A DNA stretch of 64,000 nucleotides, from assembly GCA_963756815.1 (NCBI GenBank), contig CAVWPR010000008.1, positions 124,001 through 188,000 of the forward strand. Reading direction: 5' to 3'. Position 1 is the first letter of the stretch, and the number at the start of each line of letters is the position of its first letter. Positions 1-7,874 of this stretch are shown here, in pieces. Under the pieces are notes generated by a model. The model was not told the origin of the DNA, made no database searches, and was given only the letters and a program-made list of their open reading frames with translations. Made by a program: the position numbers and the translations under genes. The stretch comes from JAENVU01 sp963756815 (GTDB lineage Bacteria > Actinomycetota > Acidimicrobiia > IMCC26256 > JAENVU01).

Positions 1-377
1 CGGCGCGGCACCCTGATCGTCCAGCCGCGGTCACGGAAGTGTCGGCGCAGCTCACCGCGGATGGTGGGGATGGCGAACGACGCGAAGGGGATCTCCCGGT
101 TGGGATCGAAGCGGTCGACGGCCTTCAAGAGGCCGAGCATCGCGACCTGGCGGAGGTCGTCGAACGGCTCACCCCGGCGCGCGTAGGGGCGGGCGAGACC
201 CTCGGCGAGGCTCATGTGTCGCTCGATCAGCTCGTTCCGGAGCGGCCGCTCGCGCGTGCGGTGGTAGCGGACGAAGAGCGACCAGGTCTCGGCGTCGTTG
301 CCCGGGAAGTCGACGTCGTCCATCACCGGCCGGACCGGCGACTGCGCACCTCTGATGTCGTCCGGCGCGGTGGGCAT
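1..377 (-). CDS. SigB/SigF-class RNA polymerase sigma factor, cut off at the window edge
   Basis: The gene reads leftwards off the window, so its 3' part is missing; 125 residues are visible. They cover sigma regions 1.2 to early 3 of the small stress/sporulation sigma class: YARRGEPFDDLRQVAMLGL, RFDPNREIPFASFAIPTI and GELRRHFRDRGW. It is clearly paralogous to the sigma factor at 4630-5379. I chose the ATG at 377 because a SigF-like promoter (387-411) ends 9 bases before it, which would give a leaderless mRNA, as for the divergent gene at 517. An in-frame ATG at 323 is the alternative and would leave a leader of about 55 bases. Neither start has a good Shine-Dalgarno. It probably directs core polymerase to the stress promoters listed nearby, including its own. 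Confidence 0.85.
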   Translation of the reverse strand, partial: MPTAPDDIRGAQSPVRPVMDDVDFPGNDAETWSLFVRYHRTRERPLRNELIERHMSLAEGLARPYARRGEPFDDLRQVAMLGLLKAVDRFDPNREIPFASFAIPTIRGELRRHFRDRGWTIRVPR

Positions 378-386
378 TCGGTCGCG

Positions 387-411
387 CTACCCACTCACCG
401 CGCGTGCGAAC
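387..411 (-). promoter_or_regulatory. SigF-like promoter of the leftward sigma gene
   Basis: On the minus strand the sequence reads GTTC, 15 bases, GGGTAG. This matches the SigB/SigF pattern GTTT-N14-17-GGGTA. The -10 (387-392) ends 9 bases before the ATG at 377, which suggests an autoregulated leaderless sigma gene. It is divergent from the promoter at 481-506. This is pattern matching only. Confidence 0.55.
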
Positions 412-480
412 CTGCGACGGATCTTGGATCTCGGCGATCCGGCCGACGCGTACCGGCCGACCCGGGACCGGACGGGTGGT

Positions 481-506
481 GTTTCCGGAAGGCCGCGATC
501 GGGTAG
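481..506 (+). promoter_or_regulatory. SigF-like promoter of the phosphatase/sigma operon
   Basis: GTTT (481-484), 16 bases, GGGTAG (501-506) is a close match to the SigF consensus. The ATG at 517 follows 10 bases after the -10, so the transcript would be leaderless or nearly so. AGAAGG (505-510) overlaps the -10 and could serve as a Shine-Dalgarno if transcription starts further upstream. Confidence 0.6.
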
Positions 507-516
507 AAGGGTCCGG

Positions 517-3500
517 ATGAACGTCAGGGGCATGGCGGGGGACGCCGACGCGTCCGGGGACGGCGCCGCGAGCGCGGCCCGTCTGGCGTTCGCGGCCGGG
601 GGCATGGGGTGGTGGCGGTGGGACCCCGAGACCGGCGCGGTCTGGTGGTCGCCGGAGCTCGAGGAGCTGTACGGGCTCGAGCCCGGATCCTTCGCGGGCG
701 ACTTCGACGCCTTCACCGACGGCATCCATCCCGACGATCGGGCCGCGGTCGCCGAGGTCATCGAACGCGCCGTGGCCGACCGTCGCGACTTCACGATCGA
801 GCACCGCCGGATCCGTCCGGACGGTGACGTCGGCTGGATCGAGGGTCGCGGTGCGCCGGTGCTGGGCGAGGACGGCCGGGTACGGGAGTGGGTCGGCATC
901 GCCATCGACGTCACCGCGCGCGTCACCCGGGACCGGGAGCTGCGCGACCGGGAGATCGAGACGAGCATCGCGTTCGCCGCAGGTCGAATGGGCTCGTGGC
1001 GCTGGAACACCGAGACCGGTCGGGGCGTGTGGTCGTCCGAGCTCGAGGCGCTCGTCGGGGTGGAGCCCGGCGCGTACGACGGCACCTGGGAGTCCTTCGT
1101 CGCCCCGATCGTCCCGGAGGACCACGACCTACTGCGCAACGAGGTGCTCGCCGCCGTCGAGCAGGACCGCGACTTCTCGGTGCGGTACCGGGTCCGGCAC
1201 GCCGGCGGCACGATCCGCTGGGTCGAGACGCGCGGACGGCGCCTGAGTGGCTCGGACTGGGTGGGGGTGACCATCGACGTCACGGACCTCACCGAGATCG
1301 AGGTCGCGATGCGCTCCGCGCGCGATCGGCTCGAGGAGACGGTGGCGCGCCTGGACGCGCTGCTCGAGCACGCGTCGTTCGGGTTCGCGTTCGTGGACCA
1401 CGAGGAGCGGTTCGTCCGGGTGAATCCCGTGTTCGGCGAGGTGACCGGCCAGACCCTCGCCGCCCACGTCGGCCGACCGGTGGCCGAGCTCGTTCCGGCG
1501 CTGGCCGAGCTGCTGCGGACGACCGAGCCCGACGGTCCGGGCGACGGCGCCGAGCTCTTGGGCGCGCGGGCCGCGGACGGGAGCGACCGGCACTGGCTCG
1601 TCGCCCGGTACCCCGTGCGCAGCGTCGACGGGCGGGCCCTCGGCTCCGGGCTCATGGCGGTCGACATCACCGAGCGGAAGCGTCGCGAGCGCGCCATACG
1701 ACTGACCGCGGCTGCGAGCGAACTGCTCGCGGAGACCGGTCGGCCCGACCTGCTCGACCGCATGGCCGCGATCGCGATCCCCGAGTTCGCGGACATGTGC
1801 GTGCTGTACGTGTCGCCGCGTGCGGGCCTGGCGCGCCGCTTCGCGGTCGCGCACGTCCGCCCGGGCATCGAGGCCGACCTCCGGGCCGTCGAGGCGCGCT
1901 GGCCGCAGGACGTCGACCGGATGGTGCGGGCGATCGGCCCGGCTCCGGCGCACCTGGTCGCGGAGGTCACACCGGAGCAGCGGCACGCCTTCACCTCCGG
2001 TGCACCCGAGGAGGCGGCCTTCGCGGAGCAGCACGGCGCCGAGTCGGTGATCCTCGTGCCGCTCCGTTCCGCGACCCGGGACCTCGGGCTCCTGACGTGC
2101 GCGTACACCGAGGCGTCGGGTCGTCGGTACCGGTCCGACGACGTCGAGCTCGCGATCGCCCTCGGTCGGCGGTTCGCCGAGCTGATCGAGAACGCGTACC
2201 TGGGCCGGGAGGCCGAGCGGGCGCAGTCGCGTCTCGATCTGCTGGCCGACGTCAGCGAGCTGCTCACCGTCGACCTGGACACCCACGCGCGACTCGAGGC
2301 GATCGCCCACGTCTTCCTGCCGACCTTCGCCGACGACTGCGCCGTCTACCTGGCCGGCGACGACGGGGACCTCCGCCTCGCGGCCTACGCGGCCATCGAC
2401 GACACGGACCGTCGCGCCCTCGGGACGCTCGACGGCGCCGGGACCGACGGCGTCGACGCCGACGCGCCGCCGGCCGTCGTGATGCGGACCGGTCGACCCC
2501 TCTTGATCGAGCACCTCCCGCCCGAGCACCTCCCGCCCGATCCGCTCGATCCGCTCGAGCCGCGCGATCCGCTCGAGCCGTTCGGCGCCGTGGCGGACGC
2601 GGGCCACGCGGGTGGCGGGTCCGAGGACCGCTCACTCGTGATCGTCCCGCTCCGGACTGCGAGCGGGCCGATCGGTGTGATCGCCTTCGGGCTGTGGGGC
2701 ACCGAGCGCGCGTACGAACCCGAGGACCGGGCGCTGGCGGAGGAGATCGCCCGGCGGGTCTCGCCGGCGGTGGAGAACGCGCTGCGGTTCGAGCAGAAGT
2801 CGGCGACCGCGGAGGCGCTGCAGCGATCGCTGCTGCCGACGACGCTGGAGCGGTTCGTGGGTGCCGAGCTCGCCGCCCGCTACGTCCCCGGGTCCGACGG
2901 CATCCGCATCGGCGGCGACTGGTACGACGCGGTGCCGTTGCCGTCGGGCCGCCTGATGATCGCCATCGGCGACGTCGTCGGCCACGGGATCCGTGCCGCC
3001 ACGTGGATGGGCCGGCTCCGGACCCTCGTGCAGTTCTGCGCGCTCGACGGCCTCGATCCTGCGGCGGTGCTCGGCCGGCTCAACGACTACTGCTTCAGCG
3101 TCGCCGGCTCCGACATGGCGACGGCGATCGTGGGGGTCTTCGATCCCGCCCGAGACGTGCTGGACTTCGCGAGCGCAGGTCACCCGCCGCTCATCGTGCG
3201 GAGGGCATCCGGGACGATCGACGTCGTCTGGGAAGGTCGTGGTCCGCCGCTGTGCGCCACCGAGCGGGCCGTCTTCACCCCGGCGGAGGCCGCGCTGGCG
3301 CCCGGTGACCAGCTGGTGCTGTACACCGACGGCCTCGTGGAGCGCCGGGGAGAGGTGTTCGACGTCGGTGTCGAGCGGCTCTGCGAGACGCTGCGGACGG
3401 CGCCCGGTGCGGCGGAGGCCACGGCCGACCATCTCATCACCACCCTCCTGGGCCCGGCGCGCCCGGCCGACGACGTCGCGGTGCTGCTGCTCGCCCCCAC

Positions 3501-3888
3501 GCCCGTCGGCCCGGAGCTCGACCTGGTGCTCGCCTCCGAAGCGCGGGTGCTCGTCGGGCTGCGCCGGACGCTCCGACGGTGGCTGGACACGACGGGGATG
3601 GAGCCGGACGCCGTCGCCGAGATGATCGTGGCGGTCAACGAGATGGCCGGCAACGCCATCGAGCACGCCTACGGGCCCGACGACGCCGAGTTCGAGGTGC
3701 ACGCCCGCCACGTCGACGACCTCGTCCGCGTCGAGGTCTCCGACCACGGGCACTGGCGGGAGCCGGTCTCCGGGAACCGCGGGCGCGGCCTCGGCATCGC
3801 CGCGGATCTCGCCGACGATCTCAGCGTCGAACGCACCCAAGGTGGTACGACGGTGCGTATGGTGCGTCGGCTCGGGGGAGCGGGGTGA
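517..3888 (+). CDS. PAS/GAF sensor PP2C phosphatase (RsbU/SpoIIE type) with C-terminal HATPase
   Basis: This 1123-residue cytosolic signalling protein probably reverses phosphorylation of the STAS anti-anti-sigma proteins next door and so releases the sigma factor. Domains in order: PAS (about 23-140), PAS (151-265), PAS (278-388), GAF (392-558), GAF (568-762), SpoIIE-type PP2C (765-995) and a RsbW-like HATPase (998-1122). PP2C metal-site motifs are visible: GGDWYDA, IGDVVGHG, GHPPL, LYTDGL and DDVAVL. The HATPase has NEMAGNAIEHAYG and a glycine-rich lid (RGRGLGIAADL). The second GAF carries a small Pro/Asp/Glu repeat (residues 667-688). The start follows the promoter at 481-506. The stop overlaps the next start (GTGA), so four genes are translationally coupled. 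No membrane segment is seen. The signal sensed is unknown. Confidence 0.93.
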   Translation: MNVRGMAGDADASGDGAASAARLAFAAGGMGWWRWDPETGAVWWSPELEELYGLEPGSFAGDFDAFTDGIHPDDRAAVAEVIERAVADRRDFTIEHRRIRPDGDVGWIEGRGAPVLGEDGRVREWVGIAIDVTARVTRDRELRDREIETSIAFAAGRMGSWRWNTETGRGVWSSELEALVGVEPGAYDGTWESFVAPIVPEDHDLLRNEVLAAVEQDRDFSVRYRVRHAGGTIRWVETRGRRLSGSDWVGVTIDVTDLTEIEVAMRSARDRLEETVARLDALLEHASFGFAFVDHEERFVRVNPVFGEVTGQTLAAHVGRPVAELVPALAELLRTTEPDGPGDGAELLGARAADGSDRHWLVARYPVRSVDGRALGSGLMAVDITERKRRERAIRLTAAASELLAETGRPDLLDRMAAIAIPEFADMCVLYVSPRAGLARRFAVAHVRPGIEADLRAVEARWPQDVDRMVRAIGPAPAHLVAEVTPEQRHAFTSGAPEEAAFAEQHGAESVILVPLRSATRDLGLLTCAYTEASGRRYRSDDVELAIALGRRFAELIENAYLGREAERAQSRLDLLADVSELLTVDLDTHARLEAIAHVFLPTFADDCAVYLAGDDGDLRLAAYAAIDDTDRRALGTLDGAGTDGVDADAPPAVVMRTGRPLLIEHLPPEHLPPDPLDPLEPRDPLEPFGAVADAGHAGGGSEDRSLVIVPLRTASGPIGVIAFGLWGTERAYEPEDRALAEEIARRVSPAVENALRFEQKSATAEALQRSLLPTTLERFVGAELAARYVPGSDGIRIGGDWYDAVPLPSGRLMIAIGDVVGHGIRAATWMGRLRTLVQFCALDGLDPAAVLGRLNDYCFSVAGSDMATAIVGVFDPARDVLDFASAGHPPLIVRRASGTIDVVWEGRGPPLCATERAVFTPAEAALAPGDQLVLYTDGLVERRGEVFDVGVERLCETLRTAPGAAEATADHLITTLLGPARPADDVAVLLLAPTPVGPELDLVLASEARVLVGLRRTLRRWLDTTGMEPDAVAEMIVAVNEMAGNAIEHAYGPDDAEFEVHARHVDDLVRVEVSDHGHWREPVSGNRGRGLGIAADLADDLSVERTQGGTTVRMVRRLGGAG

Positions 3889-4256
3889 AGGGCTTGGCCG
3901 ACGTCAGCGTCACGGAGCAGGCCGGCATCCCGGTCGTGCGCCTCGACGGCGAGGTGGACCTCTCGAACATCGAGGAGGTCCGCCACGCGATCTTCGCACC
4001 CGCGGACGCCGGCCACTCCTGCGTGGTCGTGGATCTCACGGGTACCACCTACCTGGACAGCACCGCGGTGCGGCTGCTGTTCGACTTGGCGGTCCGCCTG
4101 CAGGCGCGCCGCCGCCGACTCCGTCTCGTCGTGTCCGATGCGACCATCGTCCGGCGGGTGCTGGTCCTGACCAAGCTGGACGAGTCGGTGCCCTTCGATG
4201 CGACCGTGGCGGACGCGGTTGCCCATTGTTCCGACCCAGAGGAGCACGATTCATGA
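3885..4256 (+). CDS. STAS-domain anti-anti-sigma factor (RsbV/SpoIIAA family)
   Basis: This 123-residue single STAS domain has VVRLDGEVDLSNIEEVR at the N-terminal strand/helix. The phospho-acceptor motif is DLTGTTYLDSTAVRLL, in which the Ser after YLD is the expected phosphorylation site. When unphosphorylated, this family binds the HATPase anti-sigma factor and frees sigma. It starts with GTG overlapping the phosphatase stop and is preceded by GGGGAG. Its own stop overlaps the ATG of the HATPase gene. The four-gene order PP2C, STAS, HATPase, sigma is the classic partner-switching module. Confidence 0.93.
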   Translation: MKGLADVSVTEQAGIPVVRLDGEVDLSNIEEVRHAIFAPADAGHSCVVVDLTGTTYLDSTAVRLLFDLAVRLQARRRRLRLVVSDATIVRRVLVLTKLDESVPFDATVADAVAHCSDPEEHDS

Positions 4257-4633
4257 CCGAGACCCAGACCGAGGCGGAGACCTCGACCGGCGAGATCCGG
4301 CTCGAGATCCCGGCCGCCCCCGAGTACCTCCGCCTGGCGCGCCTGGCCGTGGCCGATGTCGGTGCCCGTGCCGGGTGGAGCTACGAGGACATCGATGACC
4401 TCCGCATCGCGGTCGACGAGCTCTGCTACGCGATCGGCGCCGGTGCGGAGCACGGCCGGCTCACGCTCACGTACCAGGTCTCGGGACCGTCGGTCGAGGT
4501 GCGGGGAGCGGGCGCGGACACCACGCCGCTCGCCGCGCCCGGCGAGTTGGCCCATGCGATCATCGCCGCAGTCGTCGACGAGTTCGACCTGGACGTGGAT
4601 GCCCGCACCTTCCGCTTCAGCAAGCGCGGGTGA
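4253..4633 (+). CDS. HATPase anti-sigma factor / serine kinase (RsbW/SpoIIAB-like)
   Basis: This 126-residue protein lies between the STAS and sigma genes, overlapping both by 4 bases (ATGA and GTGA). The N-terminal part (LEIPAAPEYLRLARLAVADV) and the helix with DDLRIAVDELCYAIG match the GHKL fold of RsbW. The Glu of AVDEL occupies the N-box position. The N-box Asn found in active kinases is not obvious (VDELCYAI rather than VNEA), and the C-terminal ATP lid is shortened. It may therefore bind sigma with weak or no kinase activity. The phosphatase also carries its own HATPase domain, so the module has two such domains. Confidence 0.82.
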   Translation: MTETQTEAETSTGEIRLEIPAAPEYLRLARLAVADVGARAGWSYEDIDDLRIAVDELCYAIGAGAEHGRLTLTYQVSGPSVEVRGAGADTTPLAAPGELAHAIIAAVVDEFDLDVDARTFRFSKRG

Positions 4634-5379
4634 CCGTGACCCAATCCGTGGACACACCGATGGAGCGCTTCGAGCGGTACCGAGCGACCGGTGACCGCGC
4701 GGTGCGCGACGAGCTGGTGGTCGAGCACCTCGGACTCGCGCGTGCGCTCGCCCGGCGCTACGCGGGGCGGGGCGAGAGCCTCGACGACCTCCAGCAGGTG
4801 GCGACGGTCGGTCTGCTGAAGGCCGTGGAGCGCTTCGACCCGGAGCGGGGCCTGTCGTTCACCACCTTCGCGGTCCCGACCATCACCGGCGAGATCAAGC
4901 GCCACTTCCGGGATCGGACGTGGTCGACCCGCGTCCCCCGTGCCCTCCAGGAGCTCGCGCTCCGTCTCACCGACTCGGTGCGCGAACTGAGCCAGGAGCT
5001 GGGCCGCTCGCCCTCGATCGCGGAGATCGCGGCGCGGCTCGAGATCAGCGAGGAGCTGGTGCTCGAGGCGATGGAGGTGAGCCGGTCGTACACCGCGTCG
5101 TCACTCGACGCGCCCGCCGACGAGGAGTCGGGAGGATCGCGGTTCGACCGGGTGCTCGGCGGCGAGGACAGCGGCTTCGAGGCCGTCGACCAGCAGATGA
5201 CGGTCGACTACCTGCTGTCGACGCTGTCGGAGCGCGACCGCAGGATCGTGACGCTGCGGTTCTTCGAGAACATGACCCAGTCGGAGATCGCCGCCGAGGT
5301 CGGCATCAGTCAGATGCACGTCTCCCGGCTGCTCGCCCGGGCGCTCGACGCGCTCCACGGGGTGATCTCCGAGGCCTGA
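4630..5379 (+). CDS. sigF: SigB/SigF-class RNA polymerase sigma factor
   Basis: This complete 249-residue alternative sigma factor has region 2 (LDDLQQVATVGLLKAVERF, FTTFAVPTITGEIKRHFRD), region 3 (VPRALQELALRL, GRSPSIAEIAARL) and region 4 (LSERDRRIVTLRFFENMTQ, then SEIAAEVGISQMHVSRLLAR). It is the last gene of the coupled operon and starts with GTG overlapping the HATPase stop. It ends 15 bases before the convergent STAS gene. The many SigF-like promoters within 9 kb are its likely targets, shared with the paralogue at the window start. The symbol sigF is by family resemblance only; sigB or sigH names are equally possible. Confidence 0.92.
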   Translation: MTVTQSVDTPMERFERYRATGDRAVRDELVVEHLGLARALARRYAGRGESLDDLQQVATVGLLKAVERFDPERGLSFTTFAVPTITGEIKRHFRDRTWSTRVPRALQELALRLTDSVRELSQELGRSPSIAEIAARLEISEELVLEAMEVSRSYTASSLDAPADEESGGSRFDRVLGGEDSGFEAVDQQMTVDYLLSTLSERDRRIVTLRFFENMTQSEIAAEVGISQMHVSRLLARALDALHGVISEA

Positions 5380-5394
5380 GGCCGGCGGCGTCGC

Positions 5395-5721
5395 TCAGTC
5401 GACGCCGAAGATCTCGAGCAGCCCGGTGATCTCGAACACCTTGCGGGGTGCGCCGGAGAGGTTGCGGACCACGATCGCACCGTCGTGCTGACGGGCCCGC
5501 TTCAGCGCGCCCACGAGGACGCCGAGACCGGACGAGTCGATGAACGAGACCTGGCCCATGTCGACCCAGACGGAAGTCCCGGGGTTGCGGTCGACGAGGT
5601 CGGTGAGCGCCCCCTTGAGGTCGGGCACCGTGGCGACGTCGAGCTCGCCGCTCGCGACGACCCCCGGCTCGTCACCCTGACGCACCTCGAACCGCGCGAC
5701 GTCCTGCATCTCGTCTGACAC
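5395..5721 (-). CDS. second STAS-domain anti-anti-sigma factor
   Basis: This 108-residue STAS protein has VASGELDVATVPDLKGAL near the N-terminus and the acceptor motif VDMGQVSFIDSSGLGVLVGA, in which the first Ser of DSSGLG is the usual phospho-site. It is a better consensus match than the STAS protein at 3885. The GTG at 5721 is chosen because AGGGGG sits 5 bases upstream. A SigF-like promoter (5756-5781) lies just before it. It converges on the sigma operon with a 15-base gap. It probably adds a second input to the same partner switch, or serves the paralogous sigma. Confidence 0.9.
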   Translation of the reverse strand: MSDEMQDVARFEVRQGDEPGVVASGELDVATVPDLKGALTDLVDRNPGTSVWVDMGQVSFIDSSGLGVLVGALKRARQHDGAIVVRNLSGAPRKVFEITGLLEIFGVD

Positions 5722-5755
5722 ACCAACCCCCTGGACTCGGCCGAATCCGGACGGT

Positions 5756-5781
5756 CTACCCGTCGGGATCCGGGAGCAAAC
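5756..5781 (-). promoter_or_regulatory. SigF-like promoter of the second STAS gene
   Basis: The minus strand reads GTTT (5778-5781), 16 bases, GGGTAG (5756-5761). Transcription would start near 5749, leaving a leader of about 28 bases with a Shine-Dalgarno. It is divergent from the matching site at 5794-5818, with the two -35 boxes only 12 bases apart. Confidence 0.6.
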
Positions 5782-5793
5782 CCGCACCCGGCG

Positions 5794-5818
5794 GTTGACC
5801 GCCGGAGCCAGAGGGTAG
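5794..5818 (+). promoter_or_regulatory. SigF-like promoter of the encapsulin operon
   Basis: GTTG (5794-5797), 15 bases, GGGTAG (5813-5818). It lies about 60 bases upstream of the 38-aa gene that begins the DUF2231/ferritin/encapsulin operon. It has the same GTTG variant and spacing as the WhiB promoter at 8681-8705. Confidence 0.55.
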
Positions 5819-5879
5819 GACGCTGCGCCGAGGCGGGACGAGTGCCGGGGTACCCCGGCCGGGTCGATCAGGAGTGCAG

Positions 5880-5996
5880 ATGGCCACGAAGGCGAAGCCG
5901 GACGAGGGCGACGAGCGCGAGATCGAGGCGGAGCGGATCGAGGCCGACGTCGAACGGGTGTTGGCGAAGGTCAGTGAGATCGTGGAGGACGCGTGA
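5880..5996 (+). CDS. 38-residue charged helical peptide, first gene of the encapsulin operon
   Basis: This tiny gene has an ideal AGGAG five bases before the ATG. It ends in GTGA overlapping the DUF2231 start. The product is almost entirely charged: it begins MATKAKPDEGDE and continues in an alternating Glu/Arg helix to ...KVSEIVEDA. It has no Cys, Trp or membrane segment and would form one amphipathic helix. I do not recognise the family. The strong Shine-Dalgarno and the coupling argue that it is real. It may be a regulatory or scaffold peptide for the operon. Confidence 0.7.
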   Translation: MATKAKPDEGDEREIEAERIEADVERVLAKVSEIVEDA

Positions 5997-6613
5997 ACGC
6001 CCTCCTCGCCACGGTCGACGGCTGGGTCGAGCGCGTCGCCCGGAGCCGCCGGACCGATCCGGTCGTCGACCGCCTCGGCACCGCGCTCGACGACCTGCCC
6101 GAGCGGCTCCTCGCCCCGCTGCGGGGGGACTGGTTGGGCATCCCCTTGCACCCGGTCCTGACCGACGTGACGATCGGCGCCTGGACCGGAGCGTTCGTCG
6201 CCGATCTCGTCGGCGGTCGTGACGCGCGCCCCTTCGCCCGGCGCTTGCTGCTGCTCGGCAACGCGACGGCGCTCCCGACGATCGCCTCCGGTCTCGCCGA
6301 CTGGAAGACGCTCGACCGCGCGAGCCGGCGTGTCGGCATCGTGCACGCGGCGACCAACCTCACCGCGACGCTGTTGTACGTCCGTTCCTCGGGGTCCCGT
6401 CGCCGTGGTCATCACGCCGCGGGCGTCGTGTGGGGACTCGCCGGCGCCACGGTGGCGACGGTCGGCGCCCACCTCGGTGGCCTGCTCGTGTTCCGCTACG
6501 CGGGTGGGTCCGACACCCCTGACGCCCCCGACACCCCCGACACCCCCGACGACCAGCGGCGCGAGCGCGAGCCCGCGTCGTCCTTCGCCCCCGAGAGCCT
6601 GCGGATCGGCTGA
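5993..6613 (+). CDS. DUF2231 membrane protein
   Basis: This 206-residue protein has the DUF2231 hallmark GDWLGIPLHPVLTDVTIGAW, followed by a transmembrane helix and further hydrophobic segments near residues 80-100, 110-125 and 140-165. The C-terminus is a soluble tail with a short Asp-Thr-Pro repeat (TPDAPDTPDTPDD). DUF2231 proteins often neighbour redox or haem proteins, but the function is unproven. The GTG start overlaps the stop of the 38-aa peptide. It is followed after 24 bases by the encapsulated-ferritin gene. Membrane coupling to iron or oxidative-stress storage is inference. Confidence 0.85.
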   Translation: MNALLATVDGWVERVARSRRTDPVVDRLGTALDDLPERLLAPLRGDWLGIPLHPVLTDVTIGAWTGAFVADLVGGRDARPFARRLLLLGNATALPTIASGLADWKTLDRASRRVGIVHAATNLTATLLYVRSSGSRRRGHHAAGVVWGLAGATVATVGAHLGGLLVFRYAGGSDTPDAPDTPDTPDDQRREREPASSFAPESLRIG

Positions 6614-6637
6614 GGCCGACCGGAAAGGGAAGCACGC

Positions 6638-7012
6638 GTGTCCAGCACCGACCTGCACGAACCGGAGGAGCGCCTCGGCGCCGATGCGGTCGACCGTCAC
6701 CGCGCCATCGTCTCGATCATGGAGGAGCTCGAGGCCGTCGACTGGTACCACCAGCGCGCGACGGCGACCGAGGACAGCGAGCTGCGCGCGTTGCTCGAGC
6801 ACAACCGCGACGAGGAGAAGGAGCACGCCTCGATGCTCATCGAGTGGCTGCGGCGACGCGACGCCAAGCTCGACGAGCACCTGCGAACGTACCTGTTCCG
6901 CTCCGGCTCGATCGTCGAGCTCGAGCACGTCGCCGAGCACGGTGACGACGCCGGTGCGGTCGACGACGGCGATCTGGGCATCGGCTCGCTCAGGGAGGTG
7001 GCGGGACCGTGA
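6638..7012 (+). CDS. encapsulated ferritin-like protein (EncFtn) with cargo-loading peptide
   Basis: This 124-residue protein matches the encapsulin-associated ferritin family, which oxidises Fe(II) and mineralises it inside the encapsulin shell. The ferroxidase helices are visible: IVSIMEELEAVDWYHQRA (Glu and Tyr ligands) and LEHNRDEEKEHASMLIEWL (the Glu, Glu and His of EEKEH). The C-terminal GDLGIGSLR is the classic encapsulin targeting peptide. The shell gene begins in the GTGA at its stop, so cargo and shell are coupled. The GTG start has AAAGGGAAG upstream. A decameric ring of dimers, which creates the ferroxidase site at an interface, is typical of the family. Confidence 0.93.
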   Translation: MSSTDLHEPEERLGADAVDRHRAIVSIMEELEAVDWYHQRATATEDSELRALLEHNRDEEKEHASMLIEWLRRRDAKLDEHLRTYLFRSGSIVELEHVAEHGDDAGAVDDGDLGIGSLREVAGP

Positions 7013-7823
7013 ACCACCTCCATCGGGATCTGGCTCCGATCAGCGCGCAGGCATGGGAGGAGGTCGAGAACGAGGTCCGGCGTGCGCTCCGGACGTTCCT
7101 CACGGGCCGCCGGCTCGTGGACTTCTCCGGACCGCACGGCTACGCGATGTCGTCGCTCGACCTCGGACGGACGTCGCCGGCGCACGAGGTGCCGGGCGAG
7201 GGCGTCCGCGTGGCCATCCGCGAGGCGCAACCGCTGGTCGAGCTGCGCCGGGAGTTCGAGATCGCGTGGGACGAGCTCGACGCCGTCGACCGCGGCGCCA
7301 CCTCGATCGACCTCGCGCCCGCCGTCGAGGCGGCGCGCAGCATGGCGATCGTCGAGGACGGGCTCGTCTACCAGGGCATGGAAGCGGCCGCGATCCACGG
7401 CATCGCGCCCGAGTCGACCCACGAGCCGATCCCGGCCGCCGGTGGGGCCACGGCCGTTCCTCCCGCGACCGCTCGTGCGGTCACCGTGTTGCAGCGGGCC
7501 GGCGTCGAGGGCCCGTACGCTCTCGTGCTGGGAACGCGCCACGTACACCGAGGTCGTCGAGGGCACCGAGGACGGCTATCCGGTGCTCGAGCACCTCCGA
7601 CTCGTGCTCGAGGGTGGTGCCGTGCACCACGCACCCGCGCTCGACGGCGCGCTCGTCGTCAGCCTGCGGGGTGGCGACTTCGAGCTCGTCGTGGGCGAGG
7701 ACCTCTCCCTCGGCTACTGCGACCGCAACGAGACCGGCGTCCGCTTCTTCCTCGAGGAGACGATGTTGTTCCGCGTCAACAGCCCGGAGGCCGCGGCGGT
7801 GCTCGCGGTCGAACGCGAGCTGA
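7009..7823 (+). CDS. family 1 encapsulin shell protein (two frameshifts)
   Basis: The shell protomer of the HK97-fold nanocompartment. The N-terminus HLHRDLAPISAQAWEEVE and then GRRLVDFSGPHGYAMSSL are diagnostic. The middle has REAQPLVELRREFEI and GPYALVL. The frame then slips by +1 at about 7531 (GGG run) and continues as ATYTEVVEGTEDGYPVLEHL, GDFELVVGEDLSLGYCDR and FLEETMLFRVNSPEAAAVL. A second +1 slip just before the end leads to TGA at 7821-7823. The joined product is about 270 residues, the normal family length. Both slips fit the error pattern seen through the window, so I read the gene as intact in the organism. It is coupled to the ferritin cargo gene. Confidence 0.88.
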
Positions 7824-7840
7824 CGCGCGTGTGGCCCGAG

Positions 7841-7865
7841 GTTTGCGGCCGCGACGCGCGGGCAT
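7841..7865 (+). promoter_or_regulatory. SigF-like promoter of the GPGG peptide gene
   Basis: GTTT (7841-7844), 15 bases, GGGCAT (7860-7865). The ATG at 7875 follows after 9 bases, the same leaderless layout as at 481-517 and 387-377. The -10 has C where T is usual, so this is a weaker match. Confidence 0.4.
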
Positions 7866-7874
7866 ACCGGGTGC

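Noticed and set aside
1129..2607. Large minus-strand frames opposite the phosphatase
   Set aside because: PAS, GAF and PP2C motifs are all on the plus strand; the minus frames are shadows.
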